From Acidobacteriota bacterium (lineage in GTDB: Bacteria > Acidobacteriota > Terriglobia > Bryobacterales > Bryobacteraceae): DNA of 57,530 nucleotides. The stretch is taken from contig JAPKZB010000005.1 in assembly GCA_026393985.1 (NCBI GenBank), positions 1 to 57,530 on the forward strand, read 5' to 3'. The position numbers and the translations under genes are program-made. Shown piece by piece: positions 1 through 8,671 of the stretch (position 1 is its first letter; the number at the start of each line of letters is the position of its first letter). The notes under the pieces were generated by a model. That model was given only the letters and a program-made list of their open reading frames with translations. It was not told the origin of the DNA and made no database searches.

Positions 1-594
1 TCGGTCGACGACCGCAAAGCCTACGTCCGGCTCCATCAGGCCAACTTACGCAAATTCCGGCCCGATTCCGAACAGGAACTGCAACTGCTCCGGCTCATAA
101 CCGCCGAACAGTTCGAATACGAACGCTGCGGCAAACTTGAATCGCTCCAGTTTCAGGTCGAGCACGACAAGCTCCTCCGCGAATGGCCCGAAGTACCCGA
201 CGAACACTTCAGCTACTACGCCGTCCAACGCGCCGCGGACGATGACAAAGTCTATCGGTTCCTCGCCCGCAAGAAAAAGGAGCATCTGGCCGCCTGGCTG
301 AAACTCCAGCGCCTCTTCGCGCAAAATCGAAAAACCTTTCCCGTCAATCCGCCGGAACCGGTCGATATCACGGCAGACTCAAACCTGATCATCGATACGG
401 ATCCGCCCGCCTATGTCATCGACGAACTGCTCAAACTCGCCGACAAGGCCAAAAACGAACCCACCGGCTACCTGCCCCCGTTTGTCATCCAGCTCATTCA
501 TGACAAAGAACTTATGGCAAAATACGCTCCCGATTACGACTACGCCGATCTGCGTGAGCGCTACCCGCTGCCCAAGCCGCGACTGGCTGCGTAA
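1..594 (+). CDS. Partial hypothetical protein (5' end cut by window)
   Basis: Frame 1 is open from base 1 to a TAA at 592-594, giving 197 residues without a start. The N-terminal two thirds is highly charged and rich in Arg, Glu, Lys and Gln, and is probably helical. After a Pro-rich hinge near residue 117 comes a stretch around IIDTDPPAYVIDELLKLADK, and the protein ends in PKPRLAA. I recognise no catalytic motif or family. Codon use matches its neighbours, and the opposite strand offers only a 92-codon ORF, so this frame is the coding one. It converges on the LarA-like gene with a 27-bp gap. Confidence 0.7.
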   Translation, partial: SVDDRKAYVRLHQANLRKFRPDSEQELQLLRLITAEQFEYERCGKLESLQFQVEHDKLLREWPEVPDEHFSYYAVQRAADDDKVYRFLARKKKEHLAAWLKLQRLFAQNRKTFPVNPPEPVDITADSNLIIDTDPPAYVIDELLKLADKAKNEPTGYLPPFVIQLIHDKELMAKYAPDYDYADLRERYPLPKPRLAA

Positions 595-621
595 TCACCC
601 CGGCAACGGCAATTTCACCCC

Positions 622-1899
622 TCAGGCCTGTCGATTTACCCGGGCTAGCACGTACGGACCTTCCGGAACAATCGCCACGCGGGCCCCCGGCGCAAGGCCC
701 TCGAGGACTCGAGCCACCGCCGCCTCCCACGTTGCGTAAGCCCGGCCCCACAATACCGCCTGGTACCGCTCCGGCAGCCCCGGCACGTAGTAGTGCAGCT
801 CGGCCTGCGCACACACTAGCGCCAGTTTCTCAAGCTGCCACTGGTCCACCTCCACCGGCCGGTCGAGAATCGCCTCGAGAAAACCCTGCGGCTCCCGAAA
901 CCGCTCCATCATCCCGGCAAACTCCGGGGCCCCTACCCCCTCCGTACAAGCCGAAAGCGTCAAAATCCGCCCCCCCGGCTTCACAAAGTGGCTCGCCGCC
1001 GTCACGCCCTTCACCGTCTGGTAGTAAGTCAAATCGAGCGGATAGCCCGCCGCCGAGGTGATCACTACATCCACCGGCTCCTCCAGCCGCTCAAGCATCG
1101 TCTCGCCCACATACGCCGCACCCTCGGCATGGGCCCTCTCCGGGTCGCCCGCGAATACCCGGGCAATACGCCGATCCCGGGTCAGCGCCACGTCCACCAA
1201 AAAGTCATGCCGCGCCATCCGCGCTATCTCGAGCAGTTCCCCGTGTAGCGGGTTATCCGCGATCGAACCCTCCGTCGCCCTGGGATCCCTCATGAACTTC
1301 GGGCTGTGGATCACCTTGATCGTCTCCGCCGCCGCCAGACCCGGTGCGATCAGCTTCCGGCCCCCCGAAAAGCCCAGCATCAGATGCGGCTCAATGAATC
1401 CCAGCGTGATGTGGAGATCAGCCTCCACAAACCGGCGGTCAAGGTACACCGGCGTCCCCGCCGCCGTCGTGCCCAACCCCACGTGCTCGTCCCGGTTCTT
1501 GGCCCGGTGGTTCTCCACCCGCACCGTCCCGTACAACTCCGGCCCGACAATCTCCCGCATCTCCGCCTCGGTCGCCTCCCGGTGCAACCCCGTGGCGATC
1601 AGGATCACGACGTTCTCCCGCCCGATCCCCGCCGCGGCCAACCGGTCCAGCACCGGTGGCAGTACCCGCCGGTTCGGCGCCGGGCGCGTAATGTCGCAAA
1701 CCGAGATAGCCGCCGTCCGCTTACCCCGCGCTAACTCCAACAAGGGCGCGCAGCCGATGGGCCGGTCCAACGCCTCCGCCAGCGCCGCCGCCTCATCCGC
1801 CAGTCCCTGGGCCGAGTGCGCCTCCAGTACCTGGTACGGCAACCCATCCGGTAACTCCAGCGCCAGACCCGTCTTCCCAAAAGCCATCGTTACAGTCAT
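622..1899 (-). CDS. larA: LarA-type nickel-dependent racemase/epimerase
   Basis: The 425-residue product belongs to the LarA family (DUF2088), which uses a nickel-pincer nucleotide to racemise or epimerise 2-hydroxy acids. Family residues are visible: DITRP at 69-73, His106 in ATGLHR, His172 and Lys182 in PHLMLGFSGGRK, and His198 in IHSP. They fall about two positions from His108, His174, Lys184 and His200 of Lactiplantibacillus LarA, and the length is nearly the same. The ATG at 1899 is preferred over a TTG three bases upstream; a TATCGT hexamer lies 7 nt before the ATG. No larB, larC or larE is in the window, so cofactor synthesis must be encoded elsewhere. The substrate could be lactate or another 2-hydroxy acid. 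Confidence 0.88.
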   Translation of the reverse strand: MTVTMAFGKTGLALELPDGLPYQVLEAHSAQGLADEAAALAEALDRPIGCAPLLELARGKRTAAISVCDITRPAPNRRVLPPVLDRLAAAGIGRENVVILIATGLHREATEAEMREIVGPELYGTVRVENHRAKNRDEHVGLGTTAAGTPVYLDRRFVEADLHITLGFIEPHLMLGFSGGRKLIAPGLAAAETIKVIHSPKFMRDPRATEGSIADNPLHGELLEIARMARHDFLVDVALTRDRRIARVFAGDPERAHAEGAAYVGETMLERLEEPVDVVITSAAGYPLDLTYYQTVKGVTAASHFVKPGGRILTLSACTEGVGAPEFAGMMERFREPQGFLEAILDRPVEVDQWQLEKLALVCAQAELHYYVPGLPERYQAVLWGRAYATWEAAVARVLEGLAPGARVAIVPEGPYVLARVNRQA

Positions 1900-1906
1900 C
1901 AAATCT

Positions 1907-1912
1907 ACGATA
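1907..1912 (-). promoter_or_regulatory. -10-like hexamer TATCGT before larA
   Basis: Read on the minus strand, TATCGT ends 7 nt before the ATG at 1899. It fits the TANNNT pattern seen at many starts here and predicts a leaderless or near-leaderless mRNA. No convincing -35 element is visible. Confidence 0.4.
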
Positions 1913-2043
1913 CCCTAAGGCCCTTCTCCCCCCGCCCCAACTTTCTTGCGTACTCTTGGCCCCGTTCTGCGCGTTGTTATAGCAGAGGGTCAACCGGTAA
2001 CGATTGGCCGTCCGATTGCACTAACAGAAGCACAGAGGGAGAT

Positions 2044-2175
2044 ATGCTTGTCGCTGCCATCATCGCCGGTTTCCTGATTTTGGGCCTGTTCTTTTCCATG
2101 CTCTCGTCCACCCCGGCTCCCGCCGGAACCCTGGACCCGCTCAAAGAATCGGGTCGCCCCGATACAGCCCTGTAG
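2044..2175 (+). CDS. Small single-TM membrane peptide (43 aa)
   Basis: ATG at 2044 follows a strong purine-rich ribosome site (GAGGGAGAT), and the frame ends at TAG 2173-2175. The peptide starts with a hydrophobic helix of about 20 residues (LVAAIIAGFLILGLFFSML), then has a Ser/Pro/Ala linker and a short polar tail ending in DTAL. This could be a membrane anchor or small regulator. I do not recognise it. It sits alone between larA (divergent) and the amidohydrolase gene (same strand, 45 bp downstream). A TATAGC hexamer near 1978 could be its -10. The good ribosome site and the helix support it; the short length limits confidence. Confidence 0.5.
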   Translation: MLVAAIIAGFLILGLFFSMLSSTPAPAGTLDPLKESGRPDTAL

Positions 2176-2208
2176 CCCCGGCGCCACAGCCCCGCCGCGG
2201 CTCTGGCT

Positions 2209-2214
2209 TACACT
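2209..2214 (+). promoter_or_regulatory. -10-like hexamer TACACT before amidohydrolase gene
   Basis: TACACT ends 6 nt before the ATG at 2221. The 6 nt between them are GAGGAG, which would be too close to the ATG for a normal Shine-Dalgarno site. This fits the leaderless pattern of the window. Confidence 0.35.
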
Positions 2215-2220
2215 GAGGAG

Positions 2221-3801
2221 ATGCTCCGCCTAGGTCGGCTCCTCCTCCTGCTTGCGCTTCCTGTCCTCGCCCAATCGCCCGACTTCGACCTGCTCATCAC
2301 CGGCGGTCGCATCGTCGACGGCGCGGGCAACCCATGGTTCGTGGGCGATGTGGGCATCGTGGGGGACACGGTGGTCTATGTGGGTCCAGCCACCCGCAAG
2401 GTGGGGAAAAAGACCCTATCCGCCCAAGGTCTTATCGTCGCCCCCGGCTTCATCGACACCCATTCCCACGGCCGTCGCGGCGTCTTTGAGGTCCCCTCGG
2501 CCGAAAACCAGATCCGCCAGGGCGTCACCACCATCATCGAAGGGCCCGACGGCAGCTCGCCTTACCCCATCAAGCCCTTCCTCGACCGCTTCTCGAAGGT
2601 GCCCGCCACCACCAACTTCGGCCTCCTGCTCGGCCAGGGCACCGTCCGCGAGCAGGTCATCGGGCTGAAGGACCGCAAGGCCACCCCCGAAGAGATCACT
2701 CGCATGGAAGGGATGGTCCGCCAGGCGATGCTGGACGGCGCCTTCGGCCTCTCCACCGGCCTGTTCTACCTCCCCGGCGCGTTCACGCCCACCGAAGAGG
2801 TCGCCGCCCTCGCCAAAGTGGCCGGCGCCATGGGCGGTGTCTACACCTCCCACATGCGCAGCGAAGCCGCCGCCATCGTCGACGCCGTCAAGGAGACCAT
2901 CCGCATCGGCGAGCTCGCCGGCATCCCCGTCCAGGTCACCCACCACAAAGTCATCGGCCGCGCCAACTGGGGCCTCAGCAAAGAGACCCTGCGTCTTGTC
3001 GACGAAGCCCGCTCCCGCGGCATCGACGTGACCATCGACCAATACCCCTACACCGCCTCCTCCACCGGCCTCGCCGCCCTCTTCCCCAAATGGGCGCTCG
3101 AGTCCGGCCAGAAAGCCTTCCTTGAGCGCGCCGCCGCCCCCGGCCAGCGCGCCCGCATGCGAGCCGAAATCGCCACCGCCATCGAAACCGACCGCGGCGC
3201 CGGCGACCCGAAAAACGTCGTCATGGCCAGTTGCGCCGCCGACCGCTCCCTGGCCGGCAAAACCCTTGCCGACGTCACCCGCGCCCGGGGCAGGGAAGTG
3301 ACGTTCGCCACAGCGGCCGAAACCGCCATCGAACTCCAGGAGAAGGGGGGCTGCTCCTGTGTCTATCACGCCATCGCGGAGGAGGACATCGAACGCATCC
3401 TCCGCTATCCCTTTACGATGGTAGCCAGTGACGGTGGCATTCCTTTCTTTGGCGTCGACGTGCCCCATCCCCGCAGCTACGGTACCTTCGCCCGCGTTCT
3501 CGGCCGCTACGTCCGCGAGCGCCACGTCCTCACGCTGGAAGAAGCCATCCGCCGCATGACCAGCCTACCCGCCGCCCGCTTCCGCCTCATGGACCGCGGC
3601 CTGCTGCGCCCCGGCATGAAAGCCGATATCGCCGTCTTCGACCCCGCCCGCGTCATCGACAAAGCCGACTTCGTCAATCCCCACCAGTACGCCGAAGGCT
3701 TCGTCCACGTCCTCGTCAACGGCGTCCCCGTTCTTGCAGCCTCGAAGATGCTCGCCAGCCGCCCCGGCCGCGCCCTCTACGGTCCGGCCTACCAGAAATG
3801 A
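2221..3801 (+). CDS. Exported D-aminoacylase-like amidohydrolase
   Basis: The 526-residue protein has a signal peptide ending near LAQ18 and then an amidohydrolase of the N-acyl-D-amino-acid deacylase type. The metal site is visible: His81 and His83 in DTHSH, His211 in SHMRSE, His241/242 in VTHHK and Asp404 in ASDGG. The family usually has a bridging Cys in a GNCG motif after the QGVTT strand; here the motif reads EGPDGSS, so that ligand is changed. Substrate is therefore uncertain: N-acyl-D-amino acids, or another cyclic or linear amide. Export suggests processing of peptides or cell-wall material in the periplasm. The last codon overlaps the acetyltransferase start (ATGA), so the two are probably translationally coupled. 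Confidence 0.85.
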   Translation: MLRLGRLLLLLALPVLAQSPDFDLLITGGRIVDGAGNPWFVGDVGIVGDTVVYVGPATRKVGKKTLSAQGLIVAPGFIDTHSHGRRGVFEVPSAENQIRQGVTTIIEGPDGSSPYPIKPFLDRFSKVPATTNFGLLLGQGTVREQVIGLKDRKATPEEITRMEGMVRQAMLDGAFGLSTGLFYLPGAFTPTEEVAALAKVAGAMGGVYTSHMRSEAAAIVDAVKETIRIGELAGIPVQVTHHKVIGRANWGLSKETLRLVDEARSRGIDVTIDQYPYTASSTGLAALFPKWALESGQKAFLERAAAPGQRARMRAEIATAIETDRGAGDPKNVVMASCAADRSLAGKTLADVTRARGREVTFATAAETAIELQEKGGCSCVYHAIAEEDIERILRYPFTMVASDGGIPFFGVDVPHPRSYGTFARVLGRYVRERHVLTLEEAIRRMTSLPAARFRLMDRGLLRPGMKADIAVFDPARVIDKADFVNPHQYAEGFVHVLVNGVPVLAASKMLASRPGRALYGPAYQK

Positions 3802-4241
3802 TCCGCGCCGCGCGGCCGGCCGAGATGGAGACGGTTCGCCTCCTCTTCCGCGAGTACCAACAGCACCTCGGCATCGACCTCTGCTTCCAGAACTTCGAGC
3901 AGGAACTCGCTAGCCTGCCGGGCAAATATACCGGCATCTGGTTGGCGGAAGCGGACGGGGAACTGGCCGGGATTGTCGCGCTGCGCCCGTGGGCGGAACG
4001 GATCGGAGAGATGAAGCGCTTGTACGTGCGCCCCCGGTTTCACGGCCGGGGCTTGGGTAAGGCGCTGGCGGAGACCGTCGTCGCGGCCGCGCGGCAGTCC
4101 GGCGACCGTGCTCTGCGGCTCGATACGCTCGCCTCCATGGCCGCGGCTGTCGCGATCTATCGCGCCATGGGCTTTCGGGAGATCGAGCCGTACACCCTCA
4201 ACCCGGTGCCCGGCGCCCTCTTTCTGGAGCTAAGCCTCTAA
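3798..4241 (+). CDS. GNAT-family N-acetyltransferase
   Basis: The 147-residue protein has a GNAT fold. The acetyl-CoA loop is RFHGRGLGKAL around residues 78-88, after the strand MKRLYVRP; a second conserved block, AVAIYRAMGF, lies near residue 117. The start overlaps the stop of the amidohydrolase by 4 bp, so the two form an operon. The acceptor cannot be read from the sequence; a small amine or amino acid released by the upstream enzyme is a reasonable guess. It converges on the sulfatase gene with a single base between the stops. Confidence 0.88.
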   Translation: MIRAARPAEMETVRLLFREYQQHLGIDLCFQNFEQELASLPGKYTGIWLAEADGELAGIVALRPWAERIGEMKRLYVRPRFHGRGLGKALAETVVAAARQSGDRALRLDTLASMAAAVAIYRAMGFREIEPYTLNPVPGALFLELSL

Positions 4242-4242
4242 G

Positions 4243-5655
4243 CTACCGGCTCCGCCCCTGCCGCCGCCACGTCTCTAACTGATCCCGTAACCGCGCCACC
4301 ACCTCCGGCTTCTCGGCGTACAGGTTATGGTCCTCATGCGGATCCGAGAGCACATGATACAGCTCTCCCTCCGGCTCTCCCGCCCCCGGTTCCACCTTGA
4401 CGGGCGAGGTGAATCCGCCCGATCCCCGGCCCAGCACCAGCTTCCACTCCCGGTCCCGAATCGCAAACAGCCCGTTGCCGGAATGGTGTACCACGGCTGT
4501 CCGCATCCGTGTCGCCCCCTCGCCCCGTAACGCCGGGGCAAACGAGATGCTGTCCTCCGCCATCCCCTCCCCCAGCTTCACCCCCGCCAACTCGGCCACC
4601 GTCGCAAACAGGTCCGTCAGGCACACCAACTGCGTAGACAGCCCCCCCGCCGCAATCCGCCCCGGCCAATGCGCCAGCAACGGCACGCGGTGGCCGCCCT
4701 CCTGAATATCAGACTTCTGCCCCCGCCACGTCCCGTTGGCCTGGTGGCCGGCCGCCTCCCGCGCATCGCGCGCCTCCCACGGCGCCCCGTTGTCGCTCGT
4801 CACCACCAGCAGCGTATTCGTCCCCGCCACGGCATCCGCAATCCGTCCGATGGCGGCATCCACTTCGCCCACGAAGTCCCCGTACAGCCCCGCCTTCGAC
4901 TTGCCCTGAAACGGCTTCGACGGCACCCACGGCGTATGCGGCGCCGGCAGTGGAATATAGGCAAAAAACGGCTGGGCCGACTTCACCGCGCCCCGCAGAA
5001 ACCGCTCGGCCCGCTCGGTGATCTTCGGCAGCACCTCTTCCATCACAAATCCCGGCGCACGCGGTCCGCCCCGCCAGAAGGGCCCGCGCTTCACTTCGCC
5101 ATTGTCGGCAATGGTTGCTGTGGGCGCTTCCACCGCCCGGTCGTTTTCGAGGTAGACGTAAGGTGGCATGTCGAGCGAGGCCGGGATGCCGAAGTACTCC
5201 GTAAACCCATACTGCAAAGGCCCCGGCGCGTAGGGCCGGGCGTAGTCGACCTTCTCTTCGTTGCCGAGTCCCAAGTGCCACTTGCCGAAGCCCCCGGTGC
5301 GGTAGCCCTGCGCCAGCAGCAGCGCCGCCAGGGTCTTGCGGCCCGGCTCAATCAGCGCTGGCGAGTAGCCGTTCAGCACGCCCTGCGTCAGTTTCGTCCG
5401 CCAGCAGTAGCGGCCCGTCAACAGGCCATAGCGCGTCGGCGTGCAGACGCCGGACGGCGAATGCGCATCGAGGAATCGCATGCCCTCCCGCGCCAGCCGG
5501 TCCAGCCGCGGCGTCGCCACCTTCGCTGCCGGAACGAAGGCGCCCACGTCGCCGTAGCCGAGGTCATCACAAAGCACGATCACCACGTTCGGCCTGGCAG
5601 GGGCAGCGGCCAGCGCCGTAGCCGCCAGCGAAGCATTAAAAATCCGGCGAGTCAC
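4243..5655 (-). CDS. Secreted sulfatase (formylglycine type)
   Basis: The 470-residue protein is a type I sulfatase that hydrolyses sulfate esters. The N-terminus (MTRRIFNAS, then an Ala-rich hydrophobic stretch) looks like a short Tat or Sec signal. Metal-site Asp30-Asp31 lie in CDDLGYGD. The formylglycine signature CTPTR (Cys71-Arg75) has the Cys that must be modified for activity, and GKWHLG follows. The start is GTG at 5655 with TACAAT 6 nt upstream. It is divergent from the dehydrogenase gene. Natural substrates could be sulfated polysaccharides; no linked glycoside hydrolase is present, so none is assigned. Confidence 0.92.
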   Translation of the reverse strand: MTRRIFNASLAATALAAAPARPNVVIVLCDDLGYGDVGAFVPAAKVATPRLDRLAREGMRFLDAHSPSGVCTPTRYGLLTGRYCWRTKLTQGVLNGYSPALIEPGRKTLAALLLAQGYRTGGFGKWHLGLGNEEKVDYARPYAPGPLQYGFTEYFGIPASLDMPPYVYLENDRAVEAPTATIADNGEVKRGPFWRGGPRAPGFVMEEVLPKITERAERFLRGAVKSAQPFFAYIPLPAPHTPWVPSKPFQGKSKAGLYGDFVGEVDAAIGRIADAVAGTNTLLVVTSDNGAPWEARDAREAAGHQANGTWRGQKSDIQEGGHRVPLLAHWPGRIAAGGLSTQLVCLTDLFATVAELAGVKLGEGMAEDSISFAPALRGEGATRMRTAVVHHSGNGLFAIRDREWKLVLGRGSGGFTSPVKVEPGAGEPEGELYHVLSDPHEDHNLYAEKPEVVARLRDQLETWRRQGRSR

Positions 5656-5661
5656 CCCGAT

Positions 5662-5667
5662 ATTGTA
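5662..5667 (-). promoter_or_regulatory. -10-like hexamer TACAAT before sulfatase gene
   Basis: On the minus strand TACAAT (5 of 6 bases match TATAAT) ends 6 nt before the GTG at 5655. The same hexamer and spacing precede the gene at 13971-14450. Confidence 0.45.
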
Positions 5668-5678
5668 TGCTTCTCAGA

Positions 5679-6695
5679 ATGCCGCCGTTCCGTGTCGGGG
5701 TCACCCCGGACTTCTATGTCGATGCCAAAGGGCGCTTTGAGCACGTGGTCGAAGCCAAATTCGCCGTCCCCAATCTCGAGTGGGAAGCCATGCCCGAGAT
5801 GCCCGGCAACCATGCCACGCCGGAGGTCCTGAACCGTTACGATGCCGTCTTCGCGCTGTCGACCAAGATCGACGCCGAAAGTCTCCGCGGCGTCGACCGA
5901 CTTGCCATCGTCGCCCGCTGGGGCGTCGGTTATGACCGCATCGATACCGAGGCGCTCACGGCGGCCGACGTAGTCCTGGCCATCACCCCCAACGCCGTCC
6001 GCACCCCCGTCGCCGAAGCCATTCTCACGCTCGTCCTGGCCCTGGCCAAGAACCTGCTCATCCAGGACCGTCTCACCCGCCAGGGCAAATGGCGCGGCGA
6101 CCTGCCGCGCCTGGGCCGCAATCTGCGCGGTCAGGTGCTCGGCTCGATCGGCTGCGGCAACATCGGTCGCGAACTGTTCCGCCTCGCGCAGCCTTTCGGC
6201 TTCTCCCGCCTGCTGGCCCACGATCCCTACGTCGACGCGGTTGAGGGCGTCGGGATGGTGGATCTCGAAACCGTCTGCCGCGAGAGCGACTTTGTCTGCG
6301 TCAATACCCTGCTCAACGAATCGACCCGCGGCCTGGTGAACGAACGCCTCTTCCGCCTGATGAAGCCCACGGCCCACTTCATCAACACCGCCCGCGGTCC
6401 GATTGTCGATGAGACCGCGCTGATCCGGGCGCTCTCGGAGGGCTGGATCGCCGGCGCCGGTATCGACGTCTTTGAGCAGGAACCGCCCCGGCCGGATCAC
6501 CCGCTCTTCGCCATGGACAACGTCATCGTCACCCCGCACGGCCTGCCCTGGACCGAAGAGATCGCCCGCGACAACGGCCTCGAAGCCTGCGACAACATCC
6601 TTTCTGTCGCTCGCGGCCAGGCCCCGGGCGGCGTCGTCAACCGAGCGGTGCTCAGCCGCCCCGGATTTCAAAACAAATTGCAAAGGTATCTATGA
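5679..6695 (+). CDS. NAD-dependent D-2-hydroxyacid dehydrogenase
   Basis: The 338-residue protein has the D-isomer-specific 2-hydroxyacid dehydrogenase fold. It shows a Rossmann GCGNIG loop in the middle, NTARGPIVDE with the catalytic Arg, GIDVFEQEPP with the Glu, and VTPHGLPW with the His. The usual His-x-x-Trp spacing is kept. The product would be a 2-oxo acid, or the reverse. An in-frame ATG 12 bp upstream (5667) is possible, but the second ATG gives a more typical N-terminus (MPPFRVGVTPDF). It overlaps the aldolase gene by 4 bp, which suggests a joint route for a hydroxylated or sugar acid. Confidence 0.88.
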   Translation: MPPFRVGVTPDFYVDAKGRFEHVVEAKFAVPNLEWEAMPEMPGNHATPEVLNRYDAVFALSTKIDAESLRGVDRLAIVARWGVGYDRIDTEALTAADVVLAITPNAVRTPVAEAILTLVLALAKNLLIQDRLTRQGKWRGDLPRLGRNLRGQVLGSIGCGNIGRELFRLAQPFGFSRLLAHDPYVDAVEGVGMVDLETVCRESDFVCVNTLLNESTRGLVNERLFRLMKPTAHFINTARGPIVDETALIRALSEGWIAGAGIDVFEQEPPRPDHPLFAMDNVIVTPHGLPWTEEIARDNGLEACDNILSVARGQAPGGVVNRAVLSRPGFQNKLQRYL

Positions 6696-7474
6696 AACCC
6701 AATCGCTTGCAGCAAGCCCTCGCCGCCCGCGGCTCCGCCGTCGGCACCATGATCATGGAGTTCGGCACCCGCGGTGTCGCGAAGATTCTGGCCTCGACGC
6801 CGGTCGACTTCGTCATGATCGACATGGAACACACCGGCTTTGACACGAGTCACGTCGCCGATCTGTGCGCGTGGTTTAAAGCCACCGACATCGCGCCGTT
6901 CGTGCGCATTCCGCAGAATCTTTATCACTTCTGCGCGCGCACCCTCGACGCCGGCGCGCTCGGCATCATGGTCGCCAATGTCGAGAACGCCGAGCAGGCC
7001 AAAGCCATTGTCGATGCCTGTAAGTACGCCCCGATGGGCAAGCGCGGCATCGCCCTTGGCACGGCGCATTCGGATTATCTGGTCCCGGACCCGGTCGGCT
7101 ACTTTGCCCGCGCCAATGAGAATACGACGGTCATAACGATGATCGAGTCGCCCTCGGGACTCGCCAATCTGGAGGCGATTGCGGCGACGCCCGGCGTGGA
7201 CGTGCTCTGGGTGGGGCACTACGACCTGTCGAGCGCCATGGGCATCCCGGGCGAGTTCCAGCACCCGGACTTCCTGGCGGCGCTCGCGGCGGTGGTGGCG
7301 GCCGCAGCGCGGCACGGCAAGGTGGCGGCCATCCAGCCGGGTAACTCGGCCCAGGCCAAACAGTGGCACGACATCGGCTTCCGAATCCTGAGCTGGAGCG
7401 TGGATCTGGCGGTCTATCGCAACGCGGTCAACGCCGGGTTGATGGAGCTGAAGCAGTTACTCGGCACGGCGTGA
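6692..7474 (+). CDS. HpcH/HpaI-family aldolase
   Basis: The 260-residue protein is a class II, metal-dependent HpaI-type aldolase that cleaves 2-keto-3-deoxy acids to pyruvate and an aldehyde. Family marks are IDMEHTGFD near residue 33, the metal Glu in MIESPSG and the metal Asp in VGHYDLSSAMG. The start overlaps the dehydrogenase stop (ATGA), so they are one operon: the aldolase may make or consume the hydroxy or oxo acid that the dehydrogenase handles. Its 3' end overlaps the converging MFS gene by 18 bp. The exact substrate (2,4-dihydroxyhept-2-enedioate, dehydrodeoxyglucarate or another) cannot be read. Confidence 0.88.
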   Translation: MKPNRLQQALAARGSAVGTMIMEFGTRGVAKILASTPVDFVMIDMEHTGFDTSHVADLCAWFKATDIAPFVRIPQNLYHFCARTLDAGALGIMVANVENAEQAKAIVDACKYAPMGKRGIALGTAHSDYLVPDPVGYFARANENTTVITMIESPSGLANLEAIAATPGVDVLWVGHYDLSSAMGIPGEFQHPDFLAALAAVVAAAARHGKVAAIQPGNSAQAKQWHDIGFRILSWSVDLAVYRNAVNAGLMELKQLLGTA

Positions 7475-8671
7475 CCGGGGTCGGAAGAAGGTGACAAACA
7501 GCAGCGCGCAAAAGACGGTCAGGCCCAGCGGGACCAGGAAGATCCGCGAGTAGTCGACCGTCCGCGCGCCGGCGGCGTCGACGACCGTATAGAGGTCGCT
7601 GATGAAGCCGGCGAACCAGCTGCCGACCACCATGCCGGCGCCCAGCAGGACGAAGGTGATCAGACCCTGCGCGGAGGCGCGGTTTTCCGGCTCCGCGGCC
7701 TGGTCGACGTAGATGTAGGACGCCGTAAAGAAGCAGACGTAGCAGAGGCCGTGCAGGGTCAGAGAGGCCAGAATCAGCCAGAGTGGCCCGCCGAGGGCGA
7801 AGATGCCGTAGCGGATGGGCCAAGCGAGAATGCCCACCATCATGGTGCCCCGGATGCCCCAGCGCTTCAGCATCCACGGCAGGCCGATCATCGTGAGGAT
7901 CTCGGCCGCCTGCGCGAGCGCCATCCAGGCGGGCGCTGAACCGGGGGCGATGCCCACGGCGTACAGGAACGGGCCGGTGAGCACGAAGTAGAACATCAGC
8001 TCGGTGGCCACGACAAAGGCGATGCCGAGGAAGACGGCAAACTCGGGATCCCTGAGCATCTTGAGGGCGGAGAGAAAGGCCCAGGGCGAACCGCTCTTGC
8101 GGGCGGGCGGGGTAGGGGGCAGGAGGAGGCAGAACAGGCCCAGCAGAACCGAGAGCCCGGCCCCGAGCCACATCCCGTCAAACCCCTGGAACTGCCCCAG
8201 CAGGAGCGGCGCCCCTTCGCGTAGCCCCACGCCCAACAACAGCCCGACCACAATCCAGCCGATGGTGCCCCAGACGCGGACCAGGCCGAACTCGCCTTCG
8301 GCCTCCGGCATATGGTGGAAGCAGATCGAGTTGGTCAGCGCCAGGGTCGGCCCGTACAGCAGCGACCAGAGCAGCATCCAGACCCATACCCCGTCGTAGT
8401 TGGTGGCCGAGGCGACCACATACAACGGAATGGCCCCCAGCAGATGCAGCACGGCGAGGAGTTTTTCGGTGGAGAAGTAGCGGTCGGCGAGCTGCCCGGC
8501 AAAGAACGGCGCCACCATGCAGCCAATGGGCAGCAGGGCATAGATCGCTCCCACCTGGCCGTCGGTGAACTTGAGCACGGAGCCGAGATAGGCCGAGAAG
8601 TCCGGATACCAGGCTCCCCAAACCATATACTCGAGCAACATCATGACGCTGAGGCGGAATCGAATTGACAT
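7457..8671 (-). CDS. MFS transporter, nucleoside:H+ symporter (NupG-like) family
   Basis: The 404-residue protein has about twelve hydrophobic segments and no signal peptide. The first helix contains EYMVWGAWYPDF, and the FGLVRVWGTIGWI motif in the first half is typical of the nucleoside:proton symporter branch of the MFS. A cytoplasmic loop rich in Pro and Arg lies near residue 195. The predicted role is import of nucleosides or a related small molecule across the inner membrane. The start lies 31 bp inside the upstream di-iron gene, so the two are probably translationally coupled. Substrate is inferred from family only. Confidence 0.85.
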   Translation of the reverse strand: MSIRFRLSVMMLLEYMVWGAWYPDFSAYLGSVLKFTDGQVGAIYALLPIGCMVAPFFAGQLADRYFSTEKLLAVLHLLGAIPLYVVASATNYDGVWVWMLLWSLLYGPTLALTNSICFHHMPEAEGEFGLVRVWGTIGWIVVGLLLGVGLREGAPLLLGQFQGFDGMWLGAGLSVLLGLFCLLLPPTPPARKSGSPWAFLSALKMLRDPEFAVFLGIAFVVATELMFYFVLTGPFLYAVGIAPGSAPAWMALAQAAEILTMIGLPWMLKRWGIRGTMMVGILAWPIRYGIFALGGPLWLILASLTLHGLCYVCFFTASYIYVDQAAEPENRASAQGLITFVLLGAGMVVGSWFAGFISDLYTVVDAAGARTVDYSRIFLVPLGLTVFCALLFVTFFRPRSRRAE

